Shown: piece after piece, positions 17,472-27,424 of the stretch | Layout: each line of letters begins with the position of its first letter | How positions within the stretch are numbered: the stretch's first letter is position 1 | DNA from: an uncultured Dorea sp. | GTDB lineage: Bacteria; Bacillota; Clostridia; Lachnospirales; Lachnospiraceae | DNA: 35,563 bases | Assembly (NCBI GenBank): GCA_947388185.1 | Contig: CANDQP010000022.1 | Span: 1 to 35,563 of the forward strand | Direction of reading: 5' to 3' | Notes under the pieces: generated by a model | Databases searched by the model: none | What the model saw: only the letters and a program-made list of their open reading frames with translations | Told to the model about the DNA's origin: nothing | Made by a program: the position numbers and the translations under genes

Positions 17472-19082
17472 ATGCAGTATGAATTTTTGAAACATTTTCC
17501 AAGAAGGATGAAGAATGTGGGCCTGTATGCGCTGCTGATCCAGAACAGCGCTCAGAAGACGACTTGGAAGCAGTATGGGTTCCTGACGCTTGGGGAGCAG
17601 CTGAATCTGATCTTTGCTGTGATGCTCTACGTTATGGAGCAGTCTTTGAAGGAAGAGCATTGTACGATGGATGATATCGGGGCCTATATCGACACTGTCA
17701 ATACACAGCATTTCGGGAAGGATATGACATATGATGACTGCAGGCAGCTTGGAGACTTTGTGGTCAATGTTGTGTTGTCCAACGAGGGCAAGGCGATGTA
17801 TTTTGACGGGTTTGATTTCGAACAGAATGCGTATCAGACCTTGCATATCAGTTATATAGCGAACAGGATCATCTACATAGATCAGGAATTCAGACGCACT
17901 TCTTATTATTTGACAGACGACGGATATAATCTTCTTCTTGCAACCCTTGAGATTGAGAACAATATGAAACTGACCATCCATGAGATGATATTTCAGATGC
18001 ATCTTGAGAAGCAGAGCTATGACAAGGCTGTGGACGAGATCAAGAATGTGTTTAACCTGTTGAGGATCCAGCTTCAGAAGATCCAGGAGGCTATGGGGAA
18101 GATCCGGAGAAATGCATTGAATTACTCTGTGAAGGATTATGAGGAGATCCTGGTGGGGAATCTGGATACGATCAGTGATACGAAGCAGAAGTTCCAGAAC
18201 TACAGGGAGATGGTGAAGAGCCGTGCGCGTGCGTTGGAGGAGGAGAATATCAATGTGAAGCGGCTCAGCGGGAAGGATGAGGAGAAGCTTGGCAATCTCC
18301 GGGTGATCGAGACATATCTGAACCGGACGATCGATGAGCATCAGAAGATATTGAACAGCCATTTCGATCTTAAGGCTTTATATACGAAGGAGTTGGAGAC
18401 GCTGTCGCAGATGTCTCTGATCCGGCGGTTTCCTATGCGGACAGAACTGTATGATAAGATCCTGGAGGATCCTAAGGGCCTGGAGAATCTGGATTATTTT
18501 CTTCGGCCGCTGTTCAATCAGGAGATAGAGAAGGTATATAACCTGAATAAGGCATTTCAGCTGCAGCGTCCGGTGCGCAGGCGGGAAGAAGAGGATGCCG
18601 CGGAAGAGCTGGATTTTGATGAGGAGGAGTGGATAAGGGAGCAGGAGCGGCTGCGCAAGGAGAAGCTTAAGCGTTATGAAGTGAGTCTTGGCAGGATTCT
18701 TGGGTATGCGGCAAGAACGGGAGAGATCTCTCTTATGGAGATCGCGGCGCTTACGCAGGAGAAGGAAGAGGAACGCCGGGAGCTGATTCCCAATGTCGAG
18801 ATATTCAAGGAGATCATGGTGGAACTGATCAGGAACCAGGAGATCGATATTGCTGCGCTTTTAAGGGAACGCAGTGAATTCATCCAGGATCGGCCGGGAG
18901 AGTTCCAGCTAAATGAGATGCTGCTGCGCCTGGTGGAGGAATATCCCAGGTTCCGTCACGTCAGTAAGGTGGAGACGTATCGGATCGAGGACGGGAGCAC
19001 GGTGACATTTGAAGGGATATTGAATGAGGAGCAGGAGCGAAAGACGATCCGGTGTTCGAATGTGCGGATTCGGGTTATGTGA
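17472..19082 (+). CDS. jetA: Wadjet JetA (MukF/kleisin-like)
   Basis: Position and size; MQYEFLKHFPRRMKNVGLYALLIQNS..., long helical middle, acidic region DAAEELDFDEEEW. Confidence 0.85.
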   Translation: MQYEFLKHFPRRMKNVGLYALLIQNSAQKTTWKQYGFLTLGEQLNLIFAVMLYVMEQSLKEEHCTMDDIGAYIDTVNTQHFGKDMTYDDCRQLGDFVVNVVLSNEGKAMYFDGFDFEQNAYQTLHISYIANRIIYIDQEFRRTSYYLTDDGYNLLLATLEIENNMKLTIHEMIFQMHLEKQSYDKAVDEIKNVFNLLRIQLQKIQEAMGKIRRNALNYSVKDYEEILVGNLDTISDTKQKFQNYREMVKSRARALEEENINVKRLSGKDEEKLGNLRVIETYLNRTIDEHQKILNSHFDLKALYTKELETLSQMSLIRRFPMRTELYDKILEDPKGLENLDYFLRPLFNQEIEKVYNLNKAFQLQRPVRRREEEDAAEELDFDEEEWIREQERLRKEKLKRYEVSLGRILGYAARTGEISLMEIAALTQEKEEERRELIPNVEIFKEIMVELIRNQEIDIAALLRERSEFIQDRPGEFQLNEMLLRLVEEYPRFRHVSKVETYRIEDGSTVTFEGILNEEQERKTIRCSNVRIRVM

Positions 19083-19102
19083 GGAAAGCGGGGAGAGCAG
19101 AT

Positions 19103-19819
19103 ATGGCATATGAATTAGAGGAAGTCAGGATCAGCCAGGAGATCTTCTATTATCTTCTGGAGCATCACGAGCTTCGGGAAGAAGAGGAGATACAGCTATA
19201 TAAGGCATACACGGAGCAGGAAGAGGTCCAGAACCTGGTCAAATCCCAGGGAGAGATTGCCCAGAGCCGGATCGAGCGGTATGGGAATGTGATCTACCTG
19301 ATCCCCAGAGAGGAGAATCATTTCCTGGGGTTCTCCAAAGCTCAGCTTAAGGCGGCGCTATGCAAATCGTCAGGTACGGATAAGGATTACTATCTGTCCC
19401 AATTCGTGGTGCTGACTCTTCTGGTGGAATTCTTTGACGGTCAGGGGAGCAGCAGTAAGGCGAGAGAATACATCCGGGTGGGAGAGCTTCAGAACTGTAT
19501 CTCTGCGCGGCTCAGGGAGGGCGCCCAGAGTATGGATGAGGAGGAAGAAGAGCAGGGAGGAATCGCATTCTCCAATATGTTGGAGGCGTATGAGGCGCTG
19601 CGCTCGGATGATAAGGGATCCAGAGCGAAGACTACGAAGGAAGGTTTTCTGCATCACATACTGTTATTCCTGCAGAAGCAGGGATTGATCGAGTATGTAG
19701 AGCCGGATGTGATGATCAAGACTACGAAGAAGCTGGATAATTTCATGGACTGGAATCTGCTGAACCAGAATAATTATCACAGAGTGCTGCGAGTGCTGGG
19801 GGTGACGGAGGATGAGTAA
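19103..19819 (+). CDS. jetB: Wadjet JetB (MukE/KITE-like)
   Basis: Located between JetA and JetC; winged-helix-like content. Start moved to MAYELEEVRISQEIF, after the jetA stop and a GGGGAGAG RBS. Confidence 0.82.
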   Translation: MAYELEEVRISQEIFYYLLEHHELREEEEIQLYKAYTEQEEVQNLVKSQGEIAQSRIERYGNVIYLIPREENHFLGFSKAQLKAALCKSSGTDKDYYLSQFVVLTLLVEFFDGQGSSSKAREYIRVGELQNCISARLREGAQSMDEEEEEQGGIAFSNMLEAYEALRSDDKGSRAKTTKEGFLHHILLFLQKQGLIEYVEPDVMIKTTKKLDNFMDWNLLNQNNYHRVLRVLGVTEDE

Positions 19820-22800
19820 GATACAGGCTGTCAGGCTGATCAATGTGAATTACAACAATAATGCGATCCGTGTCAGTGATGAATGTCTCCATCTGAATGG
19901 GGAGAGTACGCTGCTCTCTCTCAGGAACGGCGGCGGCAAGTCGGTGCTGGTCCAGATGATGCTCGCTCCGTTTGTGCATAAGAGATACCGAGATGCGAAG
20001 GACCGTCCTTTCGAGAGCTACTTTACATCGAGCAAGCCGTCATTTATCCTGGTGGAGTGGGTGCTGGACGGCAAAGCAGGGTATGTCCTTACGGGGATGA
20101 TGGTGCGAAGGAGCCAGGAGAGCGGTGAAGGCAGCGGCGAGAATCTGGAGATGATCAATATCATCAGTGAATATAAGGAACCGTGTATCCAGGATATCCA
20201 CCATCTGCCGGTAGTGGAGAAGGGGAAGAAGGAGATGATCCTCAAGAATTTTGCGGCATGCAGGCAGATATTTGAGACGTATAAGAAGGATCGCTCGATG
20301 AATTTCTTCTATTATGATATGACGAATGCTGCGCAGTCCAGGCAGTATTTTGACAAGCTTACGGAGTACCAGATCCATTATAAGGAATGGGAGACGATCA
20401 TTAAGAAGGTGAACCTCAAGGAATCGGGACTTTCGGAGCTGTTCGCGGACTGCCGGGACGAGAAAGGCCTGGTGGAGAAATGGTTTCTTGACGCGGTAGA
20501 GAGCAAGCTGAATAAGGAGCGGAACCGCATGAAGGAATTCCAGACCATTCTGGAGAAATATGTGGGGCAGTACAAGGATAACCAGACCAAGATCAAGCGG
20601 CGCGACATCATATGCGCTTTCAAGGGAGAGGCGGAAGGAATCCGGGAGAGAGCGGAAGACTATTTTGCGAAGACGGAAGAGGTGAAGAGGCAGGAGAATC
20701 TTGTGGCACATTTTATTGCAGAACTGAACCGGCTGCATGGTGTGACAGAGGAAGAATACAATGATATCCTTGCGAGGATCGAGGAACTCCGGGAACAGAT
20801 AGCCAGGGTTGAATATGAGAAGCTGTCCAGCGAGATCCACAGACTCAATGAGGAGCAGTATTATCACATCAGTAACCGGGATATGATTGAGATCGAGAAG
20901 GAGGATCTGGAAGGGGAGGCCGGGAAGATCGAGAGGATGCTGCATCTGCTCAGATGTGCCAGACAACAGAAGGCGGCAGAGCAGGAGCGGGAGGAATTGG
21001 AGCTGATCCGTCAGAAGCTTCTTGTGTCACGTCAGAAGGAAGAGGATCTGGAGCCGGAGAGGAATGCGTTAGGATCTGCGCTGAGACGGTATTACGGGGA
21101 ACTTGTTGAGGAGAATGAGAAGAAGAGGCAGGAGAATGAAGAAGAGGCCAGGGTGACCGCAGAGGAGCTTAGCGAGGCGGAAGGGAAGCTTACAGCTCTG
21201 GGAGAGGAGCTGATAGAGAATGCTGCCAGAGAAGGCGGGCTAAGGAATGCGGCAGCGTCCTATGACAGGACAGAGGACAACTTCAACCGTTGTTATGAGG
21301 AAGCCCTGGTCCGTAATATTCTTGGAGTATATGAGCCGGGAATGCTGGAGATCCGCCGGGAGGCTTATGAGAAGGAGCTTGAGAAGCTCTCACGGGCAAG
21401 ACAGGGGCTTAAGAGACAGCAGGAACAGGCGCAGGAGAGAAGCAGGAGCCGGGAGCGTGCGCTTCAGGACCTGCAGGCCGGGCAGCTTCGCGGGAAGCTT
21501 ATGCTGACGCAGAAGGAGGATATTCGGAAGGGGTATGAGCAGGAGCTTGATGATCGAAGAACGGTACTTAGTTATCTGAATCTGGAAGAAGCGGTATTGT
21601 TCGATACAGAGAAGATCCTGCATGCTTCCGGGAGAAAATTGCTGGAGATTGCGGGAATCAGGCGGAAGCTTGAGAAGGAAGAGGATATCCTGCAGAAGGA
21701 ATACCACAGGCTGACGCAGGGGAAGGTACTGGAGCTGCCAGAGGAACTGGAGCAGGAGCTTATCGATCTGGGAATCCATGTGGTCTATGGAATGGAGTGG
21801 TTAGGGAAGAACGGGTACTCGGAGCAGCAGAATCTGGAGCTGGTACGCCGTCATCCATTCCTGCCCTATGCGCTGATCCTGTCAGAGGCAGAGCTTAAGA
21901 AGCTGTCCGGGCACACAGAAGGGATCTATACCTCGTTTCCTGTTCCGATCGTGCCAAGAGAATTATTGGAGAGAAGTGAAAGCGAGCGGGAGAGCGGGAT
22001 CATACGGCTTGACGGGGTCAGCTTCTATGTGCTGTTCAATGAGAATCTGCTGAATGAAGAGAAGCTGCGCCTTCTGGTCGAAGAGAAGGAGAGGCAGATC
22101 CAGAGAAAGAAGGAAGCGATTGCCATCCGCCAGGCGGAGTACAAGGAGTATTTTGAACGGCAGGAGATGGTTCGGAACCAGGAGGTCAGCAAAGAGAAGT
22201 GGGATGCCAACGACAAGAGCATCAAGGAGCTTACGGAGAAGCTCGGGAAGCTGTGCGGGGAGATCCGGGAATGTACAGACGAGCTTAGCGCGCTTAAGGA
22301 AGAGACCTTGCGGTTGGAACAGGATATCCGTAAGAACGGGAAGGAGACAGAACATAAGCAGAGAAGATTTGAAGACTTTATCCGTCTGTGCAGGGACTAT
22401 GAGCTGTATGAGCAGAACCTGAACGATCTTGAGCGCTGCAAGAAGGAGGCCGAGAAGCTTACCCAGAAACAGAAGCTTTTGAAGGATCGGCAGGAGAAAC
22501 TCAGAGAACGTCAGAAGTCCGAAGAGATCGAGAGAAATCATCTGCTGCATACGGGGGAGGAGCTTAAGAGGGAGGCGCGGAAGTACCAGAAGTATGCCGA
22601 TCATTCGGATATGACGGATGAGCCTGGGAGGGACAGTCAGGAAGATATCCGAGAATTGGAGGCCAGATATGCCGCGATCACATCCAGTATGTCCCAGGAG
22701 ATCCAGGAGTTGGAGGATCAGGAGCAGAGGGCTGGGAGCCGTTGCCAGGAAGCAGCGGACGAGCTTGGACATCTGCAGAGAAAATACGGCCTTACCGCGG

Positions 22801-24230
22801 ACGAATGGGCAGACATATCCTATAGCCGGGAGGAGGAAACACACCAGGAGATCATGTTTGAGGACCGCAGGCAGAAGATTGCGGTAAAACAAAGACTCTG
22901 GAATGAAGAAGACAAGCAGATCGCTGTGATCGGTCAGCAGAAGAGCGAGCGTCTGAAGAGGATGCAAAGCGAGTGCGGGGAAGATGAACCGCTTCCTAAG
23001 GCGAAGATCCAGGATCAGGATTTCGATGCAAGGAAGAATCAGTTCCGTTATCAGGAGAAGGAGGCTGAGAAGCAGGCGGAGAATCGGAAGGAGCGGCTCA
23101 GGATCTATGATGAGAATCTGACGGCGCTGGCTGAATTCAGTGATCTCCCGCTGGGAGAGGAGATTGTGTGGGAACAGGACTTCCAGGAGATGGACGGACA
23201 GAATCTCAGGAACTATAAGGGAATCCTGATCAGGGATCATAAGCAGAAGGAGCGGGACAGCCGGGATGCAAGAGAACGGCTTACAAGGCTGCTGAACCGG
23301 GTTGTGCGCATGGAGCAGTTTCAGGAGGATTTCTACAGGAAGCCGCTTGAGTCTATGCTGGAGCTGACGGGGGATGCGTCTGCCGTGCTTCGGCAGCTAT
23401 CAACGACTCTCCAGTCTTATGACAGCCTGATGGAGAAGCTTATGGTTGATATCTCTCTGGTGGAGAAGGAGAAGAAGAAGATCGTGGAGCTGATGGAGGA
23501 TTATATTCGTGAGGTGCACCAGAACCTGGGCAGGATCGACCATAATTCTACCATCACGATCCGGGAACGTCCGGTCAAGATGTTGAAGCTCCAGATCCCG
23601 GAATGGGAGGAGAACGAGAATCTGTATCTGATCCGTCTGCAGGATATGATCGACGAGATCACTCAGAAAGGGTTAAGACTGTTCGAACAGAATGAGAACG
23701 CGCAGGAATATTTCGGTACGCAGATCACAACGAGGAATCTCTATGATACGGTGGTCGGGATCGGCAATGTGCAGATACGCCTGTATAAGATCGAGGCTCA
23801 GAGAGAATACCCGATCACCTGGGCGGAGGTGGCCAGGAATTCCGGCGGAGAAGGATTCTTATCGGCATTCGTTATTCTCTCAAGCCTTCTGTACTATATG
23901 AGGAAGGACGATACGGATATATTTGCGGACAGGAACGAGGGTAAGGTTCTGGTGATGGATAATCCTTTTGCACAGACGAATGCATCACATCTGCTGAAGC
24001 CGTTGATGGATGTGGCGAAGAAGTCGAATACGCAGCTGGTCTGCCTTACCGGTCTTGGTGGAGAGTCAATCTACAACCGTTTCGACAATATTTATGTGCT
24101 GAATCTGATCGCGGCAAGCCTGAGGAACGGCATGCAATACCTGAAAGCAGATCATCTGCGGGGGAATGAGCCGGAGACGATGATCGTGTCTCAGATCGAA
24201 GTGATGGAACAGCAGGAGCTGGTGTTTTAA
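19812..24230 (+). CDS. jetC: Wadjet JetC (MukB/SMC-like ATPase)
   Basis: Walker A LRNGGGKSVLVQMM, ~1100 aa coiled coil, signature NSGGEGFLSAFVILSSLLYYMR, Walker B GKVLVMDNPFAQTNASHLLKP; overlaps jetB by 8 nt. Confidence 0.95.
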   Translation: MSKIQAVRLINVNYNNNAIRVSDECLHLNGESTLLSLRNGGGKSVLVQMMLAPFVHKRYRDAKDRPFESYFTSSKPSFILVEWVLDGKAGYVLTGMMVRRSQESGEGSGENLEMINIISEYKEPCIQDIHHLPVVEKGKKEMILKNFAACRQIFETYKKDRSMNFFYYDMTNAAQSRQYFDKLTEYQIHYKEWETIIKKVNLKESGLSELFADCRDEKGLVEKWFLDAVESKLNKERNRMKEFQTILEKYVGQYKDNQTKIKRRDIICAFKGEAEGIRERAEDYFAKTEEVKRQENLVAHFIAELNRLHGVTEEEYNDILARIEELREQIARVEYEKLSSEIHRLNEEQYYHISNRDMIEIEKEDLEGEAGKIERMLHLLRCARQQKAAEQEREELELIRQKLLVSRQKEEDLEPERNALGSALRRYYGELVEENEKKRQENEEEARVTAEELSEAEGKLTALGEELIENAAREGGLRNAAASYDRTEDNFNRCYEEALVRNILGVYEPGMLEIRREAYEKELEKLSRARQGLKRQQEQAQERSRSRERALQDLQAGQLRGKLMLTQKEDIRKGYEQELDDRRTVLSYLNLEEAVLFDTEKILHASGRKLLEIAGIRRKLEKEEDILQKEYHRLTQGKVLELPEELEQELIDLGIHVVYGMEWLGKNGYSEQQNLELVRRHPFLPYALILSEAELKKLSGHTEGIYTSFPVPIVPRELLERSESERESGIIRLDGVSFYVLFNENLLNEEKLRLLVEEKERQIQRKKEAIAIRQAEYKEYFERQEMVRNQEVSKEKWDANDKSIKELTEKLGKLCGEIRECTDELSALKEETLRLEQDIRKNGKETEHKQRRFEDFIRLCRDYELYEQNLNDLERCKKEAEKLTQKQKLLKDRQEKLRERQKSEEIERNHLLHTGEELKREARKYQKYADHSDMTDEPGRDSQEDIRELEARYAAITSSMSQEIQELEDQEQRAGSRCQEAADELGHLQRKYGLTADEWADISYSREEETHQEIMFEDRRQKIAVKQRLWNEEDKQIAVIGQQKSERLKRMQSECGEDEPLPKAKIQDQDFDARKNQFRYQEKEAEKQAENRKERLRIYDENLTALAEFSDLPLGEEIVWEQDFQEMDGQNLRNYKGILIRDHKQKERDSRDARERLTRLLNRVVRMEQFQEDFYRKPLESMLELTGDASAVLRQLSTTLQSYDSLMEKLMVDISLVEKEKKKIVELMEDYIREVHQNLGRIDHNSTITIRERPVKMLKLQIPEWEENENLYLIRLQDMIDEITQKGLRLFEQNENAQEYFGTQITTRNLYDTVVGIGNVQIRLYKIEAQREYPITWAEVARNSGGEGFLSAFVILSSLLYYMRKDDTDIFADRNEGKVLVMDNPFAQTNASHLLKPLMDVAKKSNTQLVCLTGLGGESIYNRFDNIYVLNLIAASLRNGMQYLKADHLRGNEPETMIVSQIEVMEQQELVF

Positions 24231-24344
24231 AAGGCAGAGAATGGAATGTTGTAATTTTATGAGTTTTGCGTTAATATATTATCAGGGTTATACAGTTTGC
24301 AGCCCGCAAAATATGAAATTACAAGAAGCAAGGAGTGGGAAGAG

Positions 24345-24983
24345 ATGGCCAGATATGTGAGAGACCTGGTATTGAACAAGCCGGACGATTTCGTGCAGTT
24401 CATGATGAATGATTTTCTGCGGAAGAACAGCTTTGTGATGTCCGACTGGAAGGGAGAGCCGGCGTACCGTACCGGAGACGCTATGATGGAAGGGTACAAG
24501 TATCTGAAGTGGAACTATTCAGGGGGAATATTCCATCTGGAAGCGTGGATGAAGGGGACCTTTGGGGGCGAATGGAATCTTGACGGGTTCGTAGGGACAC
24601 TGCAGAAGAAGCCTTATAAGGCAAGCCTGGAGCAACTGTTTGCTGCCCTTAACCAGCCGATTCCGATGAATCAGGCGGGTGCGCCGGAGCAGGTGAATCC
24701 GATGCCGAATGTGGTGCCGGTACAGACGGTGGATAATTCCAGCGCGGCAACGATGGGGCTGGTATTTGGAATATTCAGCTTGATATTTGCATTTCTGATT
24801 CCGCTTGTGAGCATTCTACTTGCGTGTCTTGGATTCTCGAGAGCGAGGATGGGCGCGGGCTCCAGTAAGGCAGGGCTGGCGAAGGCAGGGAAGATTCTCT
24901 GCATTATAGGAATCATTGCTGCAATCGTAATGTGGGGGCTGAATATATTGACGCTCTCGGCGTCGTTTGCGGGATTCTATTAG
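24345..24983 (+). CDS. Hypothetical protein with soluble N-terminal domain and DUF4190-like C-terminal two-TM region
   Basis: ATG at 24345 has AGGAG 9 bp upstream (the listed TTG start at 24297 is weaker); C-term ATMGLVFGIFSLIFAFLIPLVSILLACLGFSRAR...AGKILCIIGIIAAIVMWGL. Confidence 0.7.
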   Translation: MARYVRDLVLNKPDDFVQFMMNDFLRKNSFVMSDWKGEPAYRTGDAMMEGYKYLKWNYSGGIFHLEAWMKGTFGGEWNLDGFVGTLQKKPYKASLEQLFAALNQPIPMNQAGAPEQVNPMPNVVPVQTVDNSSAATMGLVFGIFSLIFAFLIPLVSILLACLGFSRARMGAGSSKAGLAKAGKILCIIGIIAAIVMWGLNILTLSASFAGFY

Positions 24984-25007
24984 AAGGATTTTATATACGA
25001 TCAGATA

Positions 25008-25057
25008 AAGGGCTGTCAGGAGATGCCGCTGCATTCGCGAATCTCCTGACAGCCCTT
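25008..25057. terminator. Terminator hairpin between convergent genes
   Basis: Perfect 17-bp inverted repeat AAGGGCTGTCAGGAGAT / ATCTCCTGACAGCCCTT with a 16-nt loop. Confidence 0.8.
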
Positions 25058-25063
25058 GCTGTA

Positions 25064-27250
25064 TTATTGCCGTTTCAGATAGAACTGGAAGGAACTGTAT
25101 TCTTCCACCTCGCGGTTGATCGGAAGTCCGGCATTCATAAGAGCAGAACCGGAATATACTTCTGTACCGCCGTTGATGCTGTACATGGCTTTGGGGTCAA
25201 GCCCTTTGGCGCGGATATATTCCTGGGGACCGTTGCAGGTCAGGTTGGTGACAACCACGCTCAAGAGGGATTCGGACCGATCCTTAGATACATGCTGCCA
25301 TGCGGTCATGTTGCCGGGTTCAAAGGGATTGGTAAGCCTGTAATAATCTCCTTTGATGATGAGCGGATAATATTGGCGGAACAGATTGCTCTGTTCGCGG
25401 CAGATCTCCTGTTCTTCGGCATTGAGATGGGTTGCGTCCAACTCATATCCGAAGGTTCCGCACATGGCAACCACAGCCTTAGTCTTGATGGGTACGAATC
25501 TGCCGCTGTCTGAGATATGCGCACCCATGGTACATACCGGATAGACGAAAGAGGTTCCGTAATGGAGCTTTAAGCGGTCGATCGGGTGATTGTTGTCGCT
25601 GACCCAGTATTGCGGATAATAATGCAGCATTGCAGCATCATAGCGTCCGCCGCCGCCGGAGCATCCCTCGAATAATATATCCGGGTGTGTCTTGATGATC
25701 TGATCCATCACGCGGTACAGACCAAGGATATAGCGGTGGTATACCTCGCCCTGTCTCTCGGCGGGCAGTTTGTTGGACCATATATCGGCAAGGGACCGGT
25801 TGATATCCCACTTGACGTAGAAGATGTTGGCATCGTCAAGAATCGCGTTGATGTTCTTGATCAGATAATCCTGTACATCCTGTCTGCTCATATCCAGAGC
25901 CATCTGGTTCCGGCTCCGGACGGCATGGCGGCCCGGGATCTGCATGGCCCAGTCCGGATGTGCCCGGTACAGGTCGCTGTCTTCGGAGACCATCTCTGGT
26001 TCAAACCAGATACCGAATTTCATATCCAGGTCGTTGATCTGTTCCACGAGCTTATGGAGCCCGCATTTGATCTTGTCTGTATTCACATACCAGTCGCCGA
26101 GTCCGCTGTTGTCGTCGTCACGTTTGCCGAACCACCCGTCGTCCATAACAAGCAGATCAACGCCCATATTCTTGGCGGCTTTGGCGATCTCGACCAGTTT
26201 CACATCGTCGAAATCCATGAATGCGGCTTCCCAGCTATTGATAAGGACCGGACGCTGGACTCTCTGTACAAACTTACTGTGACACAGGTTTGTCCGATAG
26301 AAATCATGGTACAGGTGAGAAAGGCCGGTAAATCCGTGTTCGGTAAATGCCATCACGACTTCCGGAGCTTCGAAGACCTCCTGCGGCTTCAATTCGTATA
26401 CGAACTGCTTCGGATGGATACCCATCACAAGGCGAAGCTGGTCATACTGGTCAAGTTCGATCTCCGTCAGGAAATTACCGCTGTACATCAGGGAGAATCC
26501 GTAGCATTTGCCGTAATCTTCCGTGGCATCCCTGTCACATAAGATGACAAACGGATTCTGCTGATGGCTGGAAGAGCCGCGCACGCTTCCGATCGTATGG
26601 ATGTGGTGTGTCATATGCTGGCGCTCCACCTGCCGTTCCTGTCCGTAGCGTCCCGGGAGGCTTACCAGATCGAAGCCCGCACCGTTCAAGAAGTCAAGGC
26701 AGACAGACATGATCTTCTTAAGATGAATGGGCGCGGTGCCGGAATTGACGACTTTCACGGATCTTGTGATGATATCGGCTTCCTCGAATACGCTGTAGAG
26801 CAGTATTACCTGGACATTGCTGACTTCATCGGTCAAAGTAACCTCCAGTGTATCAACTGTGTCTTCGGCAGCTGCAAATACACAGGGAAGAGTATCTAAT
26901 TGGTATTTGCCGTCCTTGATCTTGAAATTAACCGTCTTGCCGTGGAAGGAGTAGCTTCCGTCGGAGTTGACCACTTCAATACTGGCGGTACGGAAATCCC
27001 CCTGCTGCTGTGTGCTGAATTCCTGAGGCTGTGCATCCAGCGAGAAGGTACGTGCGTTCCTGGATTCATAAGGGTTGCCGGAGAATCCCCGGTCATATTG
27101 CATGATCTGGTAGGACATATCCGTATCGCGGATAGACGGTCCATAGTAGAGATGAAGCAGATAATCCAGATTGCCAATCTTCATCTGATAAGATGTATGT
27201 CTCGTGTGTAAGGTGATGGTTTCTGATGATTCATTAAAAATAATTCCCAT
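25064..27250 (-). CDS. Alpha-galactosidase (GH36)
   Basis: NSWEAAFMDFDD, LLVMDDGWFGKRDDDNSGLGDW, FGIWFEPEMVSEDSDLYRAHPDW, FYVKWDINRS, LFEGCSGGGGRYD. Start trimmed to MGIIFNESSE after an AGGAGG RBS. Confidence 0.94.
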   Translation of the reverse strand: MGIIFNESSETITLHTRHTSYQMKIGNLDYLLHLYYGPSIRDTDMSYQIMQYDRGFSGNPYESRNARTFSLDAQPQEFSTQQQGDFRTASIEVVNSDGSYSFHGKTVNFKIKDGKYQLDTLPCVFAAAEDTVDTLEVTLTDEVSNVQVILLYSVFEEADIITRSVKVVNSGTAPIHLKKIMSVCLDFLNGAGFDLVSLPGRYGQERQVERQHMTHHIHTIGSVRGSSSHQQNPFVILCDRDATEDYGKCYGFSLMYSGNFLTEIELDQYDQLRLVMGIHPKQFVYELKPQEVFEAPEVVMAFTEHGFTGLSHLYHDFYRTNLCHSKFVQRVQRPVLINSWEAAFMDFDDVKLVEIAKAAKNMGVDLLVMDDGWFGKRDDDNSGLGDWYVNTDKIKCGLHKLVEQINDLDMKFGIWFEPEMVSEDSDLYRAHPDWAMQIPGRHAVRSRNQMALDMSRQDVQDYLIKNINAILDDANIFYVKWDINRSLADIWSNKLPAERQGEVYHRYILGLYRVMDQIIKTHPDILFEGCSGGGGRYDAAMLHYYPQYWVSDNNHPIDRLKLHYGTSFVYPVCTMGAHISDSGRFVPIKTKAVVAMCGTFGYELDATHLNAEEQEICREQSNLFRQYYPLIIKGDYYRLTNPFEPGNMTAWQHVSKDRSESLLSVVVTNLTCNGPQEYIRAKGLDPKAMYSINGGTEVYSGSALMNAGLPINREVEEYSSFQFYLKRQ

Positions 27251-27424
27251 AGATCCTACTGTCCTCCTAAAAATTTCCATTTACCAAAAGTATAGCACGA
27301 TTGGTCGGAATTTCATTTGGCATATTGGCAGAAAAAATCGGGAAATTTTAGTGTAGTTGGTATACTTTTGGGCGGATTGTTCAAAACTAGGGAGTGATAT
27401 ATTTTCCGGACGGAGGGGATAAAA

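Noticed and set aside
17202-18362. 386-aa antisense ORF on the minus strand
   Set aside because: Lies opposite jetD/jetA with Leu/Ile/His-rich low-complexity composition and no recognisable motif; explained by codon bias of the sense strand.
21963-23240. 425-aa Leu-rich antisense ORF on the minus strand
   Set aside because: Antisense to the Glu/Lys/Gln-rich coiled coil of jetC, which yields stop-free Leu/Phe-rich antisense frames.
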